From Sphaerisporangium aureirubrum (lineage in GTDB: Bacteria; Actinomycetota; Actinomycetes; Streptosporangiales; Streptosporangiaceae), in NCBI RefSeq assembly GCF_042658925.1, contig NZ_JBHSRF010000044.1, forward strand, positions 1 through 64,000: a stretch of 64,000 bases of DNA. The letters are read 5' to 3'. A model generated the notes under the pieces. It was not told where the DNA came from. It did no database searches and saw only the letters and a program-made list of their open reading frames with translations. Positions 51,116-59,708 of this stretch are shown piece after piece; position 1 is the stretch's first letter; each line of letters starts with the position of its first letter. Position numbers and translations under genes: made by a program.

Positions 51116-54100
51116 ATGGATCGCGCCGGACTAGCGGCGATCGCCTGGAGGGCCCGGTCCCTCACCGAACGTCTGGCAGCCGCCTCACCCCCCGCCGCGC
51201 CCGCGCCCGCGACGGGGAACGCCGAGGCAGGCGCCAGACGCCTCCTCCGCTACCGCGACATCGCGGGACGCGGCGACTGGGACCGGTGCCTCCGCCGCCT
51301 GAACTGGGACGACATGGACGCGACCACCCTGCGCCGTGTTTTCTCCGACCCACCTCCCGCCCCGGACACCACACCCGCCCTGGACGACCTGCCACCGTGG
51401 ACCACCACGCTCCGGGAGATCATCGAGGTGACTGCCACCGGGACCACGGGAGACCTCACGGCCGTCCTCTGGGGTGTGGCCGGTGGGGACGCGGGAGACC
51501 TCAGGGCGGTTCTCGGGGGTACGGCCGCCGGTCACGCGGGCGATCTCACGGCGGTTCTCGAGGGTACGGCCGCCGGGGACGCGGGCGATCTCACGGCCGT
51601 CCTCGGGGGTGCGGCCGGAGAGTACGTGGGCGACTTCGTGGCCGTGGTCGGGCGTACGGCCGGTGAGTGTCTGTTCCCCGAGGTCTGGGGGCCCGCTGTC
51701 ACGTACGCGATCGAACGGCTGCGGGCGGAGAAGGGCGCTGGCTGGGCGGACGAGCAGGTCGTGGCCGGGCTCGCGCGTGTGCTGTTCGCGCGCCTCGGCG
51801 AGATCGGCGCCCCCGCGCTGTATCGCGAGTTCGACCGGGACCGCCCGCTCGGCTTCCGCGTCGCCCCGCGCCCCGGTGAGGCGGCGTCCTTTGCCGGGGC
51901 CGCGGTGCCGGACGCGCGGTACGGCGCGTTCGTGCGGCGGGTGCGGGGCGACGGCCTGAGAGGGTTCTTCGCCACGTATCCGGTGCTGGCCCGCCTGGTG
52001 GCCACCGCCGTCGACGACTGGGTGGACGCGCACGCCGAATTCCTGCGCCGCCTGGACGGCGACCTGCCGCTGCTGCGCGCCGGGCTGGCCGGGACGGGCG
52101 CCCGGGTCACCGCCGTGGAGGCCGGGCCGTCCGACCGGCAACGCGGCGCGCTGGTCGTGTGCTTCGACACCGGCCGCAGGGCGGTCTACAAGCCGAGGGA
52201 CCTCGGCGTCGAGGCGGCGTACAACGATCTGATCTCCTGGTGCGACGCCCGGCTCGGCGGCGAGTACGCCCCGCGCGCCCTGAAGGTGCTGCCGAGGGAC
52301 GGCTACGGCTGGGCCGAGCACGTCGCGCACGCCCCGGTGGACGGGGCCGTCTCAGTGCCGCGCCACTACCGGCGCGCCGGGCGTCTGCTCTGCCTGCTGT
52401 ACGCCCTCGGCGCGACCGGCTGCCATCTGACCGCCGCCGGGGAGCACCCCGTACTGGCCGACCTGGAGACCCTGGCCCATCACGAGCCGAGGCGGGCGGA
52501 CGCCTGGGAACGGGCGGCGCTGGGCGCTCAGCTGTGGGACTCGGTGCTGCGCACCGGCCTCCTGACCGGCGGCCCGTGCGGCCGGGACCAGCGCCCCGCA
52601 GTGGACGTCGACGGCCTCGGGGAACACGACGAGGAGCACGGTCCCGAGCGAATCGGCAGGCGGTGGCGTTTCCCCGGCACCGACTACATGGTCGAGGTGC
52701 GGAACGCCCGCCGGGACTTGCCACGGCGGGACGCCGTCGTGCTGGACGGCCGTGTCATCTCTCCCGGCTTGTACACGGACGCCGTCGTCACCGGCTTCCG
52801 GGAGATGTACGACATGCTGGCCGCGCACCGCGACGCCCTGCTCGCCCCCGGCGGGCCGCTCGACGCCTTCGCCGGAAAACCCGTGCGGTTCGTCTTCCGT
52901 GACACCGCCACGTACGCGCTGCTCCTGGAGCACTCCCTGGACCCGCGCTTCCTCGGCAACGGCCTGGACCGGAGCATCGAGCTGGAGCTCCTCGGCCAGA
53001 CCCTGCCGCACTCCCCGGACCGCCCCCCGGAGTGGCCGCTCGTCGCGGCCGAGGTCACGGCCCTGGACCGCCTCGACATCCCGCACTTCACGACGAACAC
53101 GAGCGGCACCACCCTGGAACTCGGTGGCGGCCGGACCGTCGACGGCCTGCTCGACCACCCCACCCACGAGCGCATCCGCCACAGAATCGCAACCCTCGCC
53201 CCCACCGACCGCGACCTCCAGTGCCGACTGATCCGCAGCGCCTTCCACCTCAGCTCCACCACCCCGGAGCCCACGGCCCTCTTCGCACCCACGGCCAGCT
53301 CGGACGTTCTCGCAGGCCAGGACGCCCCCATCGGCCCGGACACCTACGTTGGCCCGGACACCTACGTTGACCCGGACACCTACGTTGACCCGGACACCTA
53401 CGTTGACCCGGACACCCATGTCGGCCCGGACACCCCCGTGGCCCCAGCCGATCCCGTCAGCCCGGGCGCCACGACCCTCACCCCAGCACCTCCGCACATC
53501 GCGCACAGGCTGGACGCCGCCTCCGCGCCCGCCGCCGGCCCGTCCGGCGGTGAGGACCACGTGCGGCACGCCGGTGAGATCGCCGAAGAGCTCGGCCGCC
53601 GCGCCATCGAGCTGAGCGGCGGCGGCGTCACCTGGATCCACCTGAACCGCGCCGCGCACAGCGGCCGCTTCACCGTCCAGCCCGTCAACGCCAGCCTCTA
53701 CGAGGGTGTGACCGGCATCGCACTGTTCCTCGCCGCACACGGCCTGGTCACCGGGGACGAGCGGTCCAGGGACCTGGCCGTGCGGGCGCTGACACCCTTC
53801 CGGCGGCTGGCGCGAGCACCTCACGCGAGCAGGCGCGGGGGTGTGCCCGCGGCACTCGGGCTTGGGACCGGCGAGCTTGGGACTGGCGTGGGCCTCGGAA
53901 CCGGTATGGGCTTCAAATCCGGTATGGGCCCCGAAATCGGCATGGGCTTCGGAGTCGACGTCGGGCTTGGAGCAGGCGTCGGGCTCGGCTCCGTGCTCTA
54001 CGCGTTGACTACCACCGGCCGCCTGCTCGGCGACGACGCGCTGATCGAGGACGCCCACGAGCTGTCGGGGCTGCTCGCCCCGGCCCTGATCGAGCAGGAC

Positions 54101-55177
54101 CGGTTGTTCGACGTGCTGTCCGGCGCCGCGGGCGCGGTGATGGGCCTGCTCACGCTGTACCGGGCGACCGGCGACCCGGAGGTGCTCGCCAAGGCCGTCT
54201 GGTGCGGCGACCATCTGCTGGCGGGCCGCGTCGCGCTCGGCGATGGCGTCGCCGCCTGGGAGAGCCACGACGGGCCCGTACCGCTCGGCGGCATGGCCCA
54301 CGGCCAGGCCGGGATCGGCCTGGCACTGGCCCGGCTGCACGAGTGGACCGGCGACCCCGCCTACGCCCGGGCGGCGGGCGAGGGACTTGCGTACGAAAGC
54401 ACCCTGTACGACGAAGGGCTCGGCGACTGGCGCGACCCGCGCACGCGCCAGGACGGTGGCACGCTCCCGCGCCCCGCCTCCGGTTGGTGCCGCGGCGCCT
54501 CCGGCTACGGCCTCAGCAGGCTCGCCATCGCCAGGGTCGCCCCCGGCCTGGTGGACCCCACCGACGTAGAACGGGCCCTGCACGCGGTCCTGCACGGCCC
54601 TCCGGGGGACCTGGACAGGCCGCTGGCCGTGCCGGACCGGTCGTTGACGGTCCCGGACGGGCTGTTGGCGGTCCCGGACGGGCTGTCGGCTGTGCCGGAT
54701 AGGTCGTGGGCCGTGCCGGATGGGTCGTGGGCCGTGCCGGGCGGGTCGTGGGCGGTCCCGGACGGACTGTCGGCCGTCCCGGACGGACTGTCGGCTGTGC
54801 CGGATGGACTGTCGGCCGTGCTGGATGGGTCGTGGGCCGTGCCGGGCGGGTCGTGGGCTGTGCCGGATGGGCTGTTGGCGGTGCCGGGCGGGGCGTGGGC
54901 GGTGCTGGACAGTTTGTGTTGTGGGGGCTTTGGTGAGGCCGAGTTTCTGCTGGTGGCGGCTGGACGGCTTCGCCGTCCTGAGCTGGCCGTCGCGGCACAT
55001 GACGTGGCCGCGCGCGTGCTGCGGCGGGCGCGTGCGGCGGGCGGCTACGCGTTCATCCCGGGCGTCCCGAGGAGTGTGTTCTCGCCGGGGCTGTTCCGGG
55101 GCGCCGCGGGCGCCGGGTACGGGCTGCTGCGGCTGGCCCGCCCGGACGCCCTCCCGTCCGTACTGACCTGGGACTGA
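51116..55177 (+). CDS. lanM: Class II lanthipeptide synthetase LanM with CCG zinc motif
   Basis: 1353 residues, longer than the usual ~900-1100. The DUF4135 dehydratase part shows VYKPRDLGVEAAYNDLISW, LADLETLAHHE, RFVFRDTATYALLLEHSLDP and DIPHFTTNTSG. The LanC-like cyclase has MAHGQAGIGLAL (His1062), Cys1125 (GWCRGASGYG) and Cys1268-Cys1269-Gly (LCCGGFGE). CCG replaces the usual CHG, as in ProcM-type enzymes. Four in-frame repeat arrays interrupt it: 15-residue units near 108-180, DTYVDP units near 743-766, Gly-rich units near 915-960 and 7-residue AVPDGLS units near 1165-1265. The last abuts the zinc ligands. It is presumably functional because all core motifs remain. Confidence 0.93.
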   Translation: MDRAGLAAIAWRARSLTERLAAASPPAAPAPATGNAEAGARRLLRYRDIAGRGDWDRCLRRLNWDDMDATTLRRVFSDPPPAPDTTPALDDLPPWTTTLREIIEVTATGTTGDLTAVLWGVAGGDAGDLRAVLGGTAAGHAGDLTAVLEGTAAGDAGDLTAVLGGAAGEYVGDFVAVVGRTAGECLFPEVWGPAVTYAIERLRAEKGAGWADEQVVAGLARVLFARLGEIGAPALYREFDRDRPLGFRVAPRPGEAASFAGAAVPDARYGAFVRRVRGDGLRGFFATYPVLARLVATAVDDWVDAHAEFLRRLDGDLPLLRAGLAGTGARVTAVEAGPSDRQRGALVVCFDTGRRAVYKPRDLGVEAAYNDLISWCDARLGGEYAPRALKVLPRDGYGWAEHVAHAPVDGAVSVPRHYRRAGRLLCLLYALGATGCHLTAAGEHPVLADLETLAHHEPRRADAWERAALGAQLWDSVLRTGLLTGGPCGRDQRPAVDVDGLGEHDEEHGPERIGRRWRFPGTDYMVEVRNARRDLPRRDAVVLDGRVISPGLYTDAVVTGFREMYDMLAAHRDALLAPGGPLDAFAGKPVRFVFRDTATYALLLEHSLDPRFLGNGLDRSIELELLGQTLPHSPDRPPEWPLVAAEVTALDRLDIPHFTTNTSGTTLELGGGRTVDGLLDHPTHERIRHRIATLAPTDRDLQCRLIRSAFHLSSTTPEPTALFAPTASSDVLAGQDAPIGPDTYVGPDTYVDPDTYVDPDTYVDPDTHVGPDTPVAPADPVSPGATTLTPAPPHIAHRLDAASAPAAGPSGGEDHVRHAGEIAEELGRRAIELSGGGVTWIHLNRAAHSGRFTVQPVNASLYEGVTGIALFLAAHGLVTGDERSRDLAVRALTPFRRLARAPHASRRGGVPAALGLGTGELGTGVGLGTGMGFKSGMGPEIGMGFGVDVGLGAGVGLGSVLYALTTTGRLLGDDALIEDAHELSGLLAPALIEQDRLFDVLSGAAGAVMGLLTLYRATGDPEVLAKAVWCGDHLLAGRVALGDGVAAWESHDGPVPLGGMAHGQAGIGLALARLHEWTGDPAYARAAGEGLAYESTLYDEGLGDWRDPRTRQDGGTLPRPASGWCRGASGYGLSRLAIARVAPGLVDPTDVERALHAVLHGPPGDLDRPLAVPDRSLTVPDGLLAVPDGLSAVPDRSWAVPDGSWAVPGGSWAVPDGLSAVPDGLSAVPDGLSAVLDGSWAVPGGSWAVPDGLLAVPGGAWAVLDSLCCGGFGEAEFLLVAAGRLRRPELAVAAHDVAARVLRRARAAGGYAFIPGVPRSVFSPGLFRGAAGAGYGLLRLARPDALPSVLTWD
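51437..51662 (+). repeat. In-frame ~45-bp repeats in LanM N-terminal region
   Basis: About five units encoding TAAGDAGDLTAVLGG-like 15-mers. They lie between the N-terminal helices and the dehydratase core and have no counterpart in ordinary LanM enzymes. Confidence 0.85.
53334..53445 (+). repeat. In-frame 18-bp repeats in LanM interdomain linker
   Basis: About six units encoding DTYVDP/DTYVGP hexapeptides at the junction of the dehydratase and cyclase domains. Confidence 0.9.
54605..54906 (+). repeat. In-frame 21-bp repeats next to LanM zinc ligands
   Basis: About fourteen units encoding AVPDGLS/AVPDGSW-type heptapeptides between Cys1125 and Cys1268. They lengthen the spacing between zinc ligands to 143 residues; it is 46 in NisC. 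Confidence 0.9.
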
Positions 55178-55190
55178 GTGGAGCGACCCG

Positions 55191-55748
55191 ATGTATCACA
55201 CGTTCACCCGCGTCTTCACCGAGCGGCAGACCACCGCACTGGTGGCCGAGGCGGACGCCAGGCGTCCCGAGGCCACACCCGTCGCCGTCCCGCAGGCTCG
55301 CTTGCACGGCGACCACGCCATCCCCGCGTCCAGGTTCCGCCGCGCCGGCACCGGCCCCGCGCTGGACGCCGTGGTCACCACCGTCGTCAAACGCGTCGTC
55401 CGCGACGACCTCGGCCTGAGCTTCGGCCTGGGCCTGATCCCCGTGCGCACCGCCTACAACTACTACGACCCCGGGGACCACCTGGGCGTGCATCTCGACG
55501 CGCCGGAATGCCGGTACACCGTCCTGGTCCCCCTGTCCCCGCAGATCGAGCCCCTGGAGGTCTACCCGGCCCTCGCGGGCGCAGGCGCCCGCGAACTCCA
55601 CCACCGCATCATCACCGGCACCCTCGGCCCCCCGGTCCGGGTCCCCGCCCCCTACGGCGGCCTCGTCGTCGTCCAGGGCAGCGTCATGCCCCACGCCCGC
55701 CCCCCGGCCACCCACCCCTGCCGGGTGGCCACGGTCTGCTTCGGCTGA
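55191..55748 (+). CDS. 2OG-Fe(II) oxygenase-like protein
   Basis: 185 residues. The double-stranded beta-helix metal site is visible as YNYYDPGDHLGVHLDAPECR (His-x-Asp in HLD) and a distal His in VMPHARPP, followed by an Arg (PCRVATVCFG) in the usual 2-oxoglutarate-binding position. RBS GGAG and a 13-bp gap from LanM show co-transcription. Such enzymes hydroxylate side chains, so tailoring of the LanM product is the natural inference. A substrate cannot be named. Confidence 0.85.
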   Translation: MYHTFTRVFTERQTTALVAEADARRPEATPVAVPQARLHGDHAIPASRFRRAGTGPALDAVVTTVVKRVVRDDLGLSFGLGLIPVRTAYNYYDPGDHLGVHLDAPECRYTVLVPLSPQIEPLEVYPALAGAGARELHHRIITGTLGPPVRVPAPYGGLVVVQGSVMPHARPPATHPCRVATVCFG

Positions 55749-56041
55749 CTGGCGCAGTCGGCCACCGCACGATCCATTCATGTCGAGCCTCCGCACGGGC
55801 GCACCGAGGCCCCGTGCCGTATCGATCGGCATTTCGCGGGGGCCGGGGTATAGCGCTCAACGCCGCCCGGCCGGCCCATCGGGAATCACCGGAAATGCGG
55901 TGAATGCCGTGTTTGTAAATGCTTGCGCCGAGGGCGTTCTCTGTGATTGCGGAGAACGGGCAGCGCGCCGGGTGCGCCGCCACGCATAATCGTCGGAAAA
56001 TTCCGCGGTCGCTCACCCGGGAGCCGTCAGGCAGAGAATTC

Positions 56042-56782
56042 ATGGCGTCCAGAATCTCCCCGGGTGAAGGTGCCGCCGGTGACCCGGCGGGTGGCGACCG
56101 TTTCGGGCGAGTCGCGCGCAACCCGTTCACATGGATCGCGGGGCTGCTCGCCATGGTGGTGGGTGGCGTGGTCGCCGCGTGGGTGCCCGCGGGCGGCCAC
56201 GACATGTTCAACCGTGTGACCGGGGCCGATCCCGTGGTGGTCTTTCTGGTGGAGGAGGAGTGGGAGGACGGCGACGTCGCGCCGGCCCGTCCGATCGAGG
56301 ACCAGGACGACCGGACCACCCTTCTCGCCACGTCCGGCGAGCAGGCCTTCACCGGCCTGGTGAAGAAGTACCGGGGCGGGCCGGTCGGCAGGCTGGGCGT
56401 CATCGTCGCCGTGGGCGGCGGCCATGGTGACGTGCGCGTCGTGGACATTCGTCCCCGGGTCCTGCCGGACGCCCCGTCGCGCGGTTCCGCCGGCCTCCGC
56501 ACGGGGGCTTGCCGGTGTCGGCGCGGCGCCTTCCGGCCGCGCTCACGGTGGTGGTCCTGCTGGCCGTCACGGCGGCGGACACCCTCCACGGCCCAGGAGC
56601 CCTCGGCGTCGTGTCGGGCACGGGAGGGCCGGGCACGGGTAGGGGAGCAACGCCGAGTGCGGGTGGCGAAGCCGGGGCGGGTGCCGACGGCACGAGCGGC
56701 GGTGCGGTGGCGGCCGGCGGTGCGGTGCCGGGGGGCGACAGGCTGCCGCCATCGGCCTGGCCGGACGCCTGCTCGCTGCTGA
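56042..56782 (+). CDS. Membrane-anchored hypothetical protein with probably corrupted C-terminus
   Basis: The first ~150 residues look genuine: an N-terminal cytoplasmic part, one transmembrane helix (WIAGLLAMVVGGVVAAWVPAGG) and an external part (DPVVVFLVEEEWEDGD, GLVKKYRGGPVGRLGVIVAV, DVRVVDIRPRVL). After about residue 155 the composition switches to Arg/Cys/Ser-rich sequence that overlaps the next gene in another frame, so the natural C-terminus has probably been lost by deletion or frameshift. ATG 56042 has a weak RBS. I do not recognise a function. Confidence 0.5.
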   Translation: MASRISPGEGAAGDPAGGDRFGRVARNPFTWIAGLLAMVVGGVVAAWVPAGGHDMFNRVTGADPVVVFLVEEEWEDGDVAPARPIEDQDDRTTLLATSGEQAFTGLVKKYRGGPVGRLGVIVAVGGGHGDVRVVDIRPRVLPDAPSRGSAGLRTGACRCRRGAFRPRSRWWSCWPSRRRTPSTAQEPSASCRAREGRARVGEQRRVRVAKPGRVPTARAAVRWRPAVRCRGATGCRHRPGRTPARC

Positions 56783-57410
56783 CGGCCGAGGACCTGCGCC
56801 GGCTCGGCCCCGGCTACCGCGCCTACCCGCGCGCCCGTACCCTCTTCGTGACGGCCTCCCCATGGCCAGTGACCTGCGACCACGTGTGGCCGGTGAGCTG
56901 CGACCACGTGCCCCCCGACGACACCCGGCCGGTGGTGACGGTGACCGTGGACTGGGTCGCACGGTCGCCCGCCGAGGCGCGGACCCTGCTGGACGGTGCG
57001 CTCGCCGCCCGGATGGCCGAGGAGCCGCGGCGTCCGGGCGGTCGAGGGAGCCGCGGCGTCCGGATGGTCGAGGGAGCCGCGGCGTCCGGATGGTCGAGGG
57101 AGCCGCGGCGTCCGGATGGTCGAGGGAACCGCGCCGTCCGGATGGTCGAGGGAACCGCGCCGTCCGGATGGTCGAGGAACGGCGCCGTCCGGATGGTCGA
57201 GGAACCGCGCCGTCCGGGCGGCCGAGGAACCCGCCGTCCGGACCGCTTCGCGTGTGGCGTCTGTCAGGTCCTCGGCGGCGGGTCCGGGACTCGGCGCTCA
57301 TCCAGGTGGGTCCGCTCCTCGCCCGTCTCACCGTTCACGACGAACCCCGGGGGGTGCGCCGCCTCATCCCTGTCGTGGTCGCCGCCATGCGCCGTGCCGC
57401 CGGAGGGTGA
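56509..57410 (+). pseudogene. DUF3558-like secreted protein gene, split by a 26-bp tandem repeat
   Basis: From GTG 56509 a signal peptide (RLPAALTVVVLLAVTAAD) leads to a DUF3558-like domain (WPDACSLLTAEDLRRLGPGY, VTCDHVWPVSCDHV, VTVTVDWVARSPAEARTLL). At 57010-57238 nine tandem units follow and the frame leaves the natural one. The expected C-terminus (RDSALIQVGPLLARLTVHDE, RRLIPVVVAAMRRAAGG) is present in the frame ending at 57410, right on a terminator hairpin. Removing one 26-bp unit would rejoin the two halves. This could be a dead gene or one that switches by repeat-number change. Confidence 0.7.
57010..57238 (+). repeat. 24-26-bp tandem repeat causing a frame change
   Basis: Nine units (25, 26, 26, 26, 26, 26, 25, 25, 24 bp), pattern CGGATGGTCGAGGGAGCCGC then GGCGTC. 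The unit is not a multiple of 3, so each gain or loss shifts the reading frame of the host gene. Confidence 0.92.
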
Positions 57411-57421
57411 GCCTCCGGCGG
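57397..57421. terminator. Hairpin terminator at the DUF3558-like gene end
   Basis: A perfect 10-bp stem (57397-57406 with 57412-57421) with a 5-nt loop overlaps the stop codon at 57408-57410. It supports 57410 as the natural end of the plus-strand gene and separates it from the convergent metallopeptidase gene. Confidence 0.75.
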
Positions 57422-57438
57422 TCGCGGGCCGCTTGGGG

Positions 57439-58131
57439 TTATGGCAGGCAGCCGTAGACGCCGTGGTTGGCGCCTCGGGTGAAGGCGTTCACGCGTTGGC
57501 GGGCGTTGCCGTGGTCGCCGCTGTCGGTCCAGGGGGTGTCGTCGGCCAGGCGGCGCAGGGCGGCGCGGAGTTCGGCGATGTCACCGTCCTCGAACAGCAG
57601 GGTGTCGTCGGCGGCGGCGCCGAACAGGGCGGCGCCCGCCAGGCAGTCCGCCTGCAGTTCCTTGGCGCGCAGGACGTAACGGGCGGGGATGCGGTTCTGC
57701 ACCGCGTGCGCCCACTCATGGGCGATGATCAGGTAGACCCAGGCGTCGCCGGAGCGGTAGCCGTCGGCCATCAGGGTGATGTCCCAGGCGATGTAGTGCC
57801 CGTACGGGCAGTACACCGCGTTGTCGTAGGAGACCCGCCGGTTGCCGCAGAAGGGCGCGCTGCGGATGCCCCCGCCGTAGGCCCCGAGGACGTAAGGCGG
57901 GTAGTGGTAGCCGGGGAAGTACTGCCTCCAGTGCGTCGACCAGTAGCGGTTGACCACGTATAACGCCGTACGGATGTCCCCGTTCATGTCGTCCAGGGAA
58001 CGGACCCCCGCCGTACTGGCCGCTCCCGCCGAATCCGTGCCACCGCGGGACGTGCTCGCCTCCGCGTACCCCGTGAATAGCAGTGAGAACGCCGTGGCGA
58101 GTGCCACACCTGCCTTTGTCATTCGTCGCAC
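57439..58131 (-). CDS. Secreted neutral zinc metallopeptidase
   Basis: 230 residues. A signal peptide (MTKAGVALATAFSLLFTGYA) is followed by a domain with the zinc motif IIAHEWAHAVQN and KELQADCLAGAALFG, in which the Glu/Asp pair follows the usual pattern of putative neutral zinc metallopeptidases. Four or more Cys suggest disulphides (APFCGN, YCPYGH, ADCLAG, YGCLP). GTG 58131 has GGAAGG upstream. A dyad GTTCTTA-N6-TAAGAAC lies about 80-100 bp before the start. The substrate is unknown. Confidence 0.9.
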   Translation of the reverse strand: MRRMTKAGVALATAFSLLFTGYAEASTSRGGTDSAGAASTAGVRSLDDMNGDIRTALYVVNRYWSTHWRQYFPGYHYPPYVLGAYGGGIRSAPFCGNRRVSYDNAVYCPYGHYIAWDITLMADGYRSGDAWVYLIIAHEWAHAVQNRIPARYVLRAKELQADCLAGAALFGAAADDTLLFEDGDIAELRAALRRLADDTPWTDSGDHGNARQRVNAFTRGANHGVYGCLP

Positions 58132-58413
58132 GCTGCGACCACCTTCCGTGTTCCGGGCCCCATGAAACAGTAAAGGCCATTCTTTGGCAGCGGAAGATGG
58201 TATGTGGCAGTTCTTATATGCCTAAGAACGGATATGACCACCGATTCCTAAGATATCGGACAATACTCTCCAGTAAAGAAGTTCGGATTCAGCGGCCCTT
58301 GCCGTGAGGGGCTTCGCCGCGAATACGGAACCTTCGCCGTCAAGGGGTTTCGCCGGGAAGGGGCGGAGCGGGCAACCCGGTCGGGGCGCCGGGACATTGA
58401 GCCCCGGCGCCCG
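58132..58413. promoter_or_regulatory. AT-richer promoter region of the metallopeptidase gene
   Basis: A stretch of clearly lower G+C (58170-58290). It contains the dyad GTTCTTA-TATGCC-TAAGAAC (58210-58229) and a second CCTAAGA (58247-58253). These are operator candidates. No gene is supported here. Confidence 0.5.
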
Positions 58414-58532
58414 GCGCGATCGTGCCGACGGTGCGGCTGTGTCGACGGTGCGGCTGTGTCGACGGTGCGATCGTGTCGTCGGTGCGGCCGTGTCGTCGGT
58501 GCGGCCGTGTCGTCGGTGCGGCCGTGTCGGCG
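58414..58532. repeat. 17-bp minisatellite, seven units
   Basis: Seven 17-bp units (GTGCGGCCGTGTCGTCG pattern) ending 1 bp before the stop codon of the double-VOC gene. The core GCGGCYGTGTC and the unit length match the array at 47312. Confidence 0.9.
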
Positions 58533-58533
58533 G

Positions 58534-59298
58534 TCAGGCGTCGGCGCTGGTGATGACGGCGAAGCGTCCGCCCTGGGGGTCGGCGAGTTCGGCGAAACGG
58601 CCCACGCCCTCGGCGCCCATCACGGGGGACAGCACCCGGCCGCCGAGTTCCTGGGCTCTGGCCAGGGCCGCGTCGCAGTCGCGCACCTCGAAGTAGGGGA
58701 GCCAGTGGGCGGTGTCGCCCGGCTGCAGGGGCATGATGCCGCCGAGCCCGGGGTTCTGGCCGTCGGCGGTGGAGGCGACGATGTAGGTCATGTCGCCGAA
58801 CGGCATGTCCTCGAAGGTCCAGCCGAAGACCTCGCCGTAGAAGGGGCGGACCGCGTCCGGCGCGGGGACGTACAGCTCGGCCCAGGTCAGGGAGCCGGGG
58901 ACGGTGACGATGTCCAGGCCGATGGTCCGGCCGGGCTGCCACACCGCGAAGTCGGCGCCGCCGGGGTCGGTGCAGGACGCCATGCGGCCCGCGTCGAACA
59001 CGTCGAAGGCGGGGACGCGCAGCGTGCCGCCCGCCTGTTCCACCGACTTGCCGGTGGCCTCGGCGTCCGGCGTCATGAAGTAGACGGTCCAGGTCGTCGC
59101 CTCGTCGTCCTGTGTCGGGCCGAGCGCCGCGACGGTCCTGCCGTCGAGCTGGAAGAAGCCGTATCCGCCGGCGTCGGGACCGGCGGACTGGAACGCCCAG
59201 CCGAGCAGGGAGCCGTAGAACTCGGCGGCGGCCTCGATGTCGGTGGTGGTCAGGTCGATCCAGTTGGGCGCACCTGGAACGAAATCAGTCGTGAGCAT
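58534..59298 (-). CDS. Double-domain VOC protein
   Basis: 254 residues with two tandem VOC domains (FVPGAPNWIDLTTTDIEAAA then EFYGSLLGWAF; PGSLTWAELYVPAPDAVRPF then YGEVFGWTFEDM). This layout is common in actinobacteria, in proteins annotated as hydroxylases or glyoxalase relatives, without a proven reaction. ATG 59298 has GGAGC upstream. The 17-bp minisatellite begins at its stop codon. Confidence 0.9.
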   Translation of the reverse strand: MLTTDFVPGAPNWIDLTTTDIEAAAEFYGSLLGWAFQSAGPDAGGYGFFQLDGRTVAALGPTQDDEATTWTVYFMTPDAEATGKSVEQAGGTLRVPAFDVFDAGRMASCTDPGGADFAVWQPGRTIGLDIVTVPGSLTWAELYVPAPDAVRPFYGEVFGWTFEDMPFGDMTYIVASTADGQNPGLGGIMPLQPGDTAHWLPYFEVRDCDAALARAQELGGRVLSPVMGAEGVGRFAELADPQGGRFAVITSADA

Positions 59299-59708
59299 GA
59301 CAGCTCCTAGTCGACGTGCCGGGGGTCGTGGACGGCGGCGCTCGCCACCGTGATGCTGCACGCCACACTCGCAGGCGCCACCGACATTTTCCGGGCCGCC
59401 GTAGGGACGGCGGCGGCCGGACTCAAGAGGCCATGGGGGGAGATCCGGGTCAAGCGGTCCGGAGGAGGGGCCCGGGTCGGGGCGGCCTGTAGGAGAGCCT
59501 GTAGGAGAGCCCGGGGGAGCCCGAGGAGCCCGGGGGAGAGTCCGGGGGCCGCAGGTCCGCATGGCCCAGGGAGGTCCGGCTCGGCGCGGACCGGAAAAGG
59601 TGGGCCGGGCCGGGAAGGGTATGGCCGGGACGGCCGAGTCAGGCCGGGACGGGCCGAGTCAAGCCGAGTCAGGCCGGGACGGGCCGAGTCAGGCTGGGGC
59701 GGGCCGAG
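59299..59708. repeat. Intergenic region with short degenerate repeats
   Basis: No gene is supported. It contains short tandem motifs: GCCTGTAGGAGA twice near 59490, GAGCCCGGGGGA-type near 59508-59545, and GGGCCGAGTCAGGC-type units of about 18 bp at 59640-59720 that run into the 3' end of the small secreted-protein gene. Confidence 0.6.
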
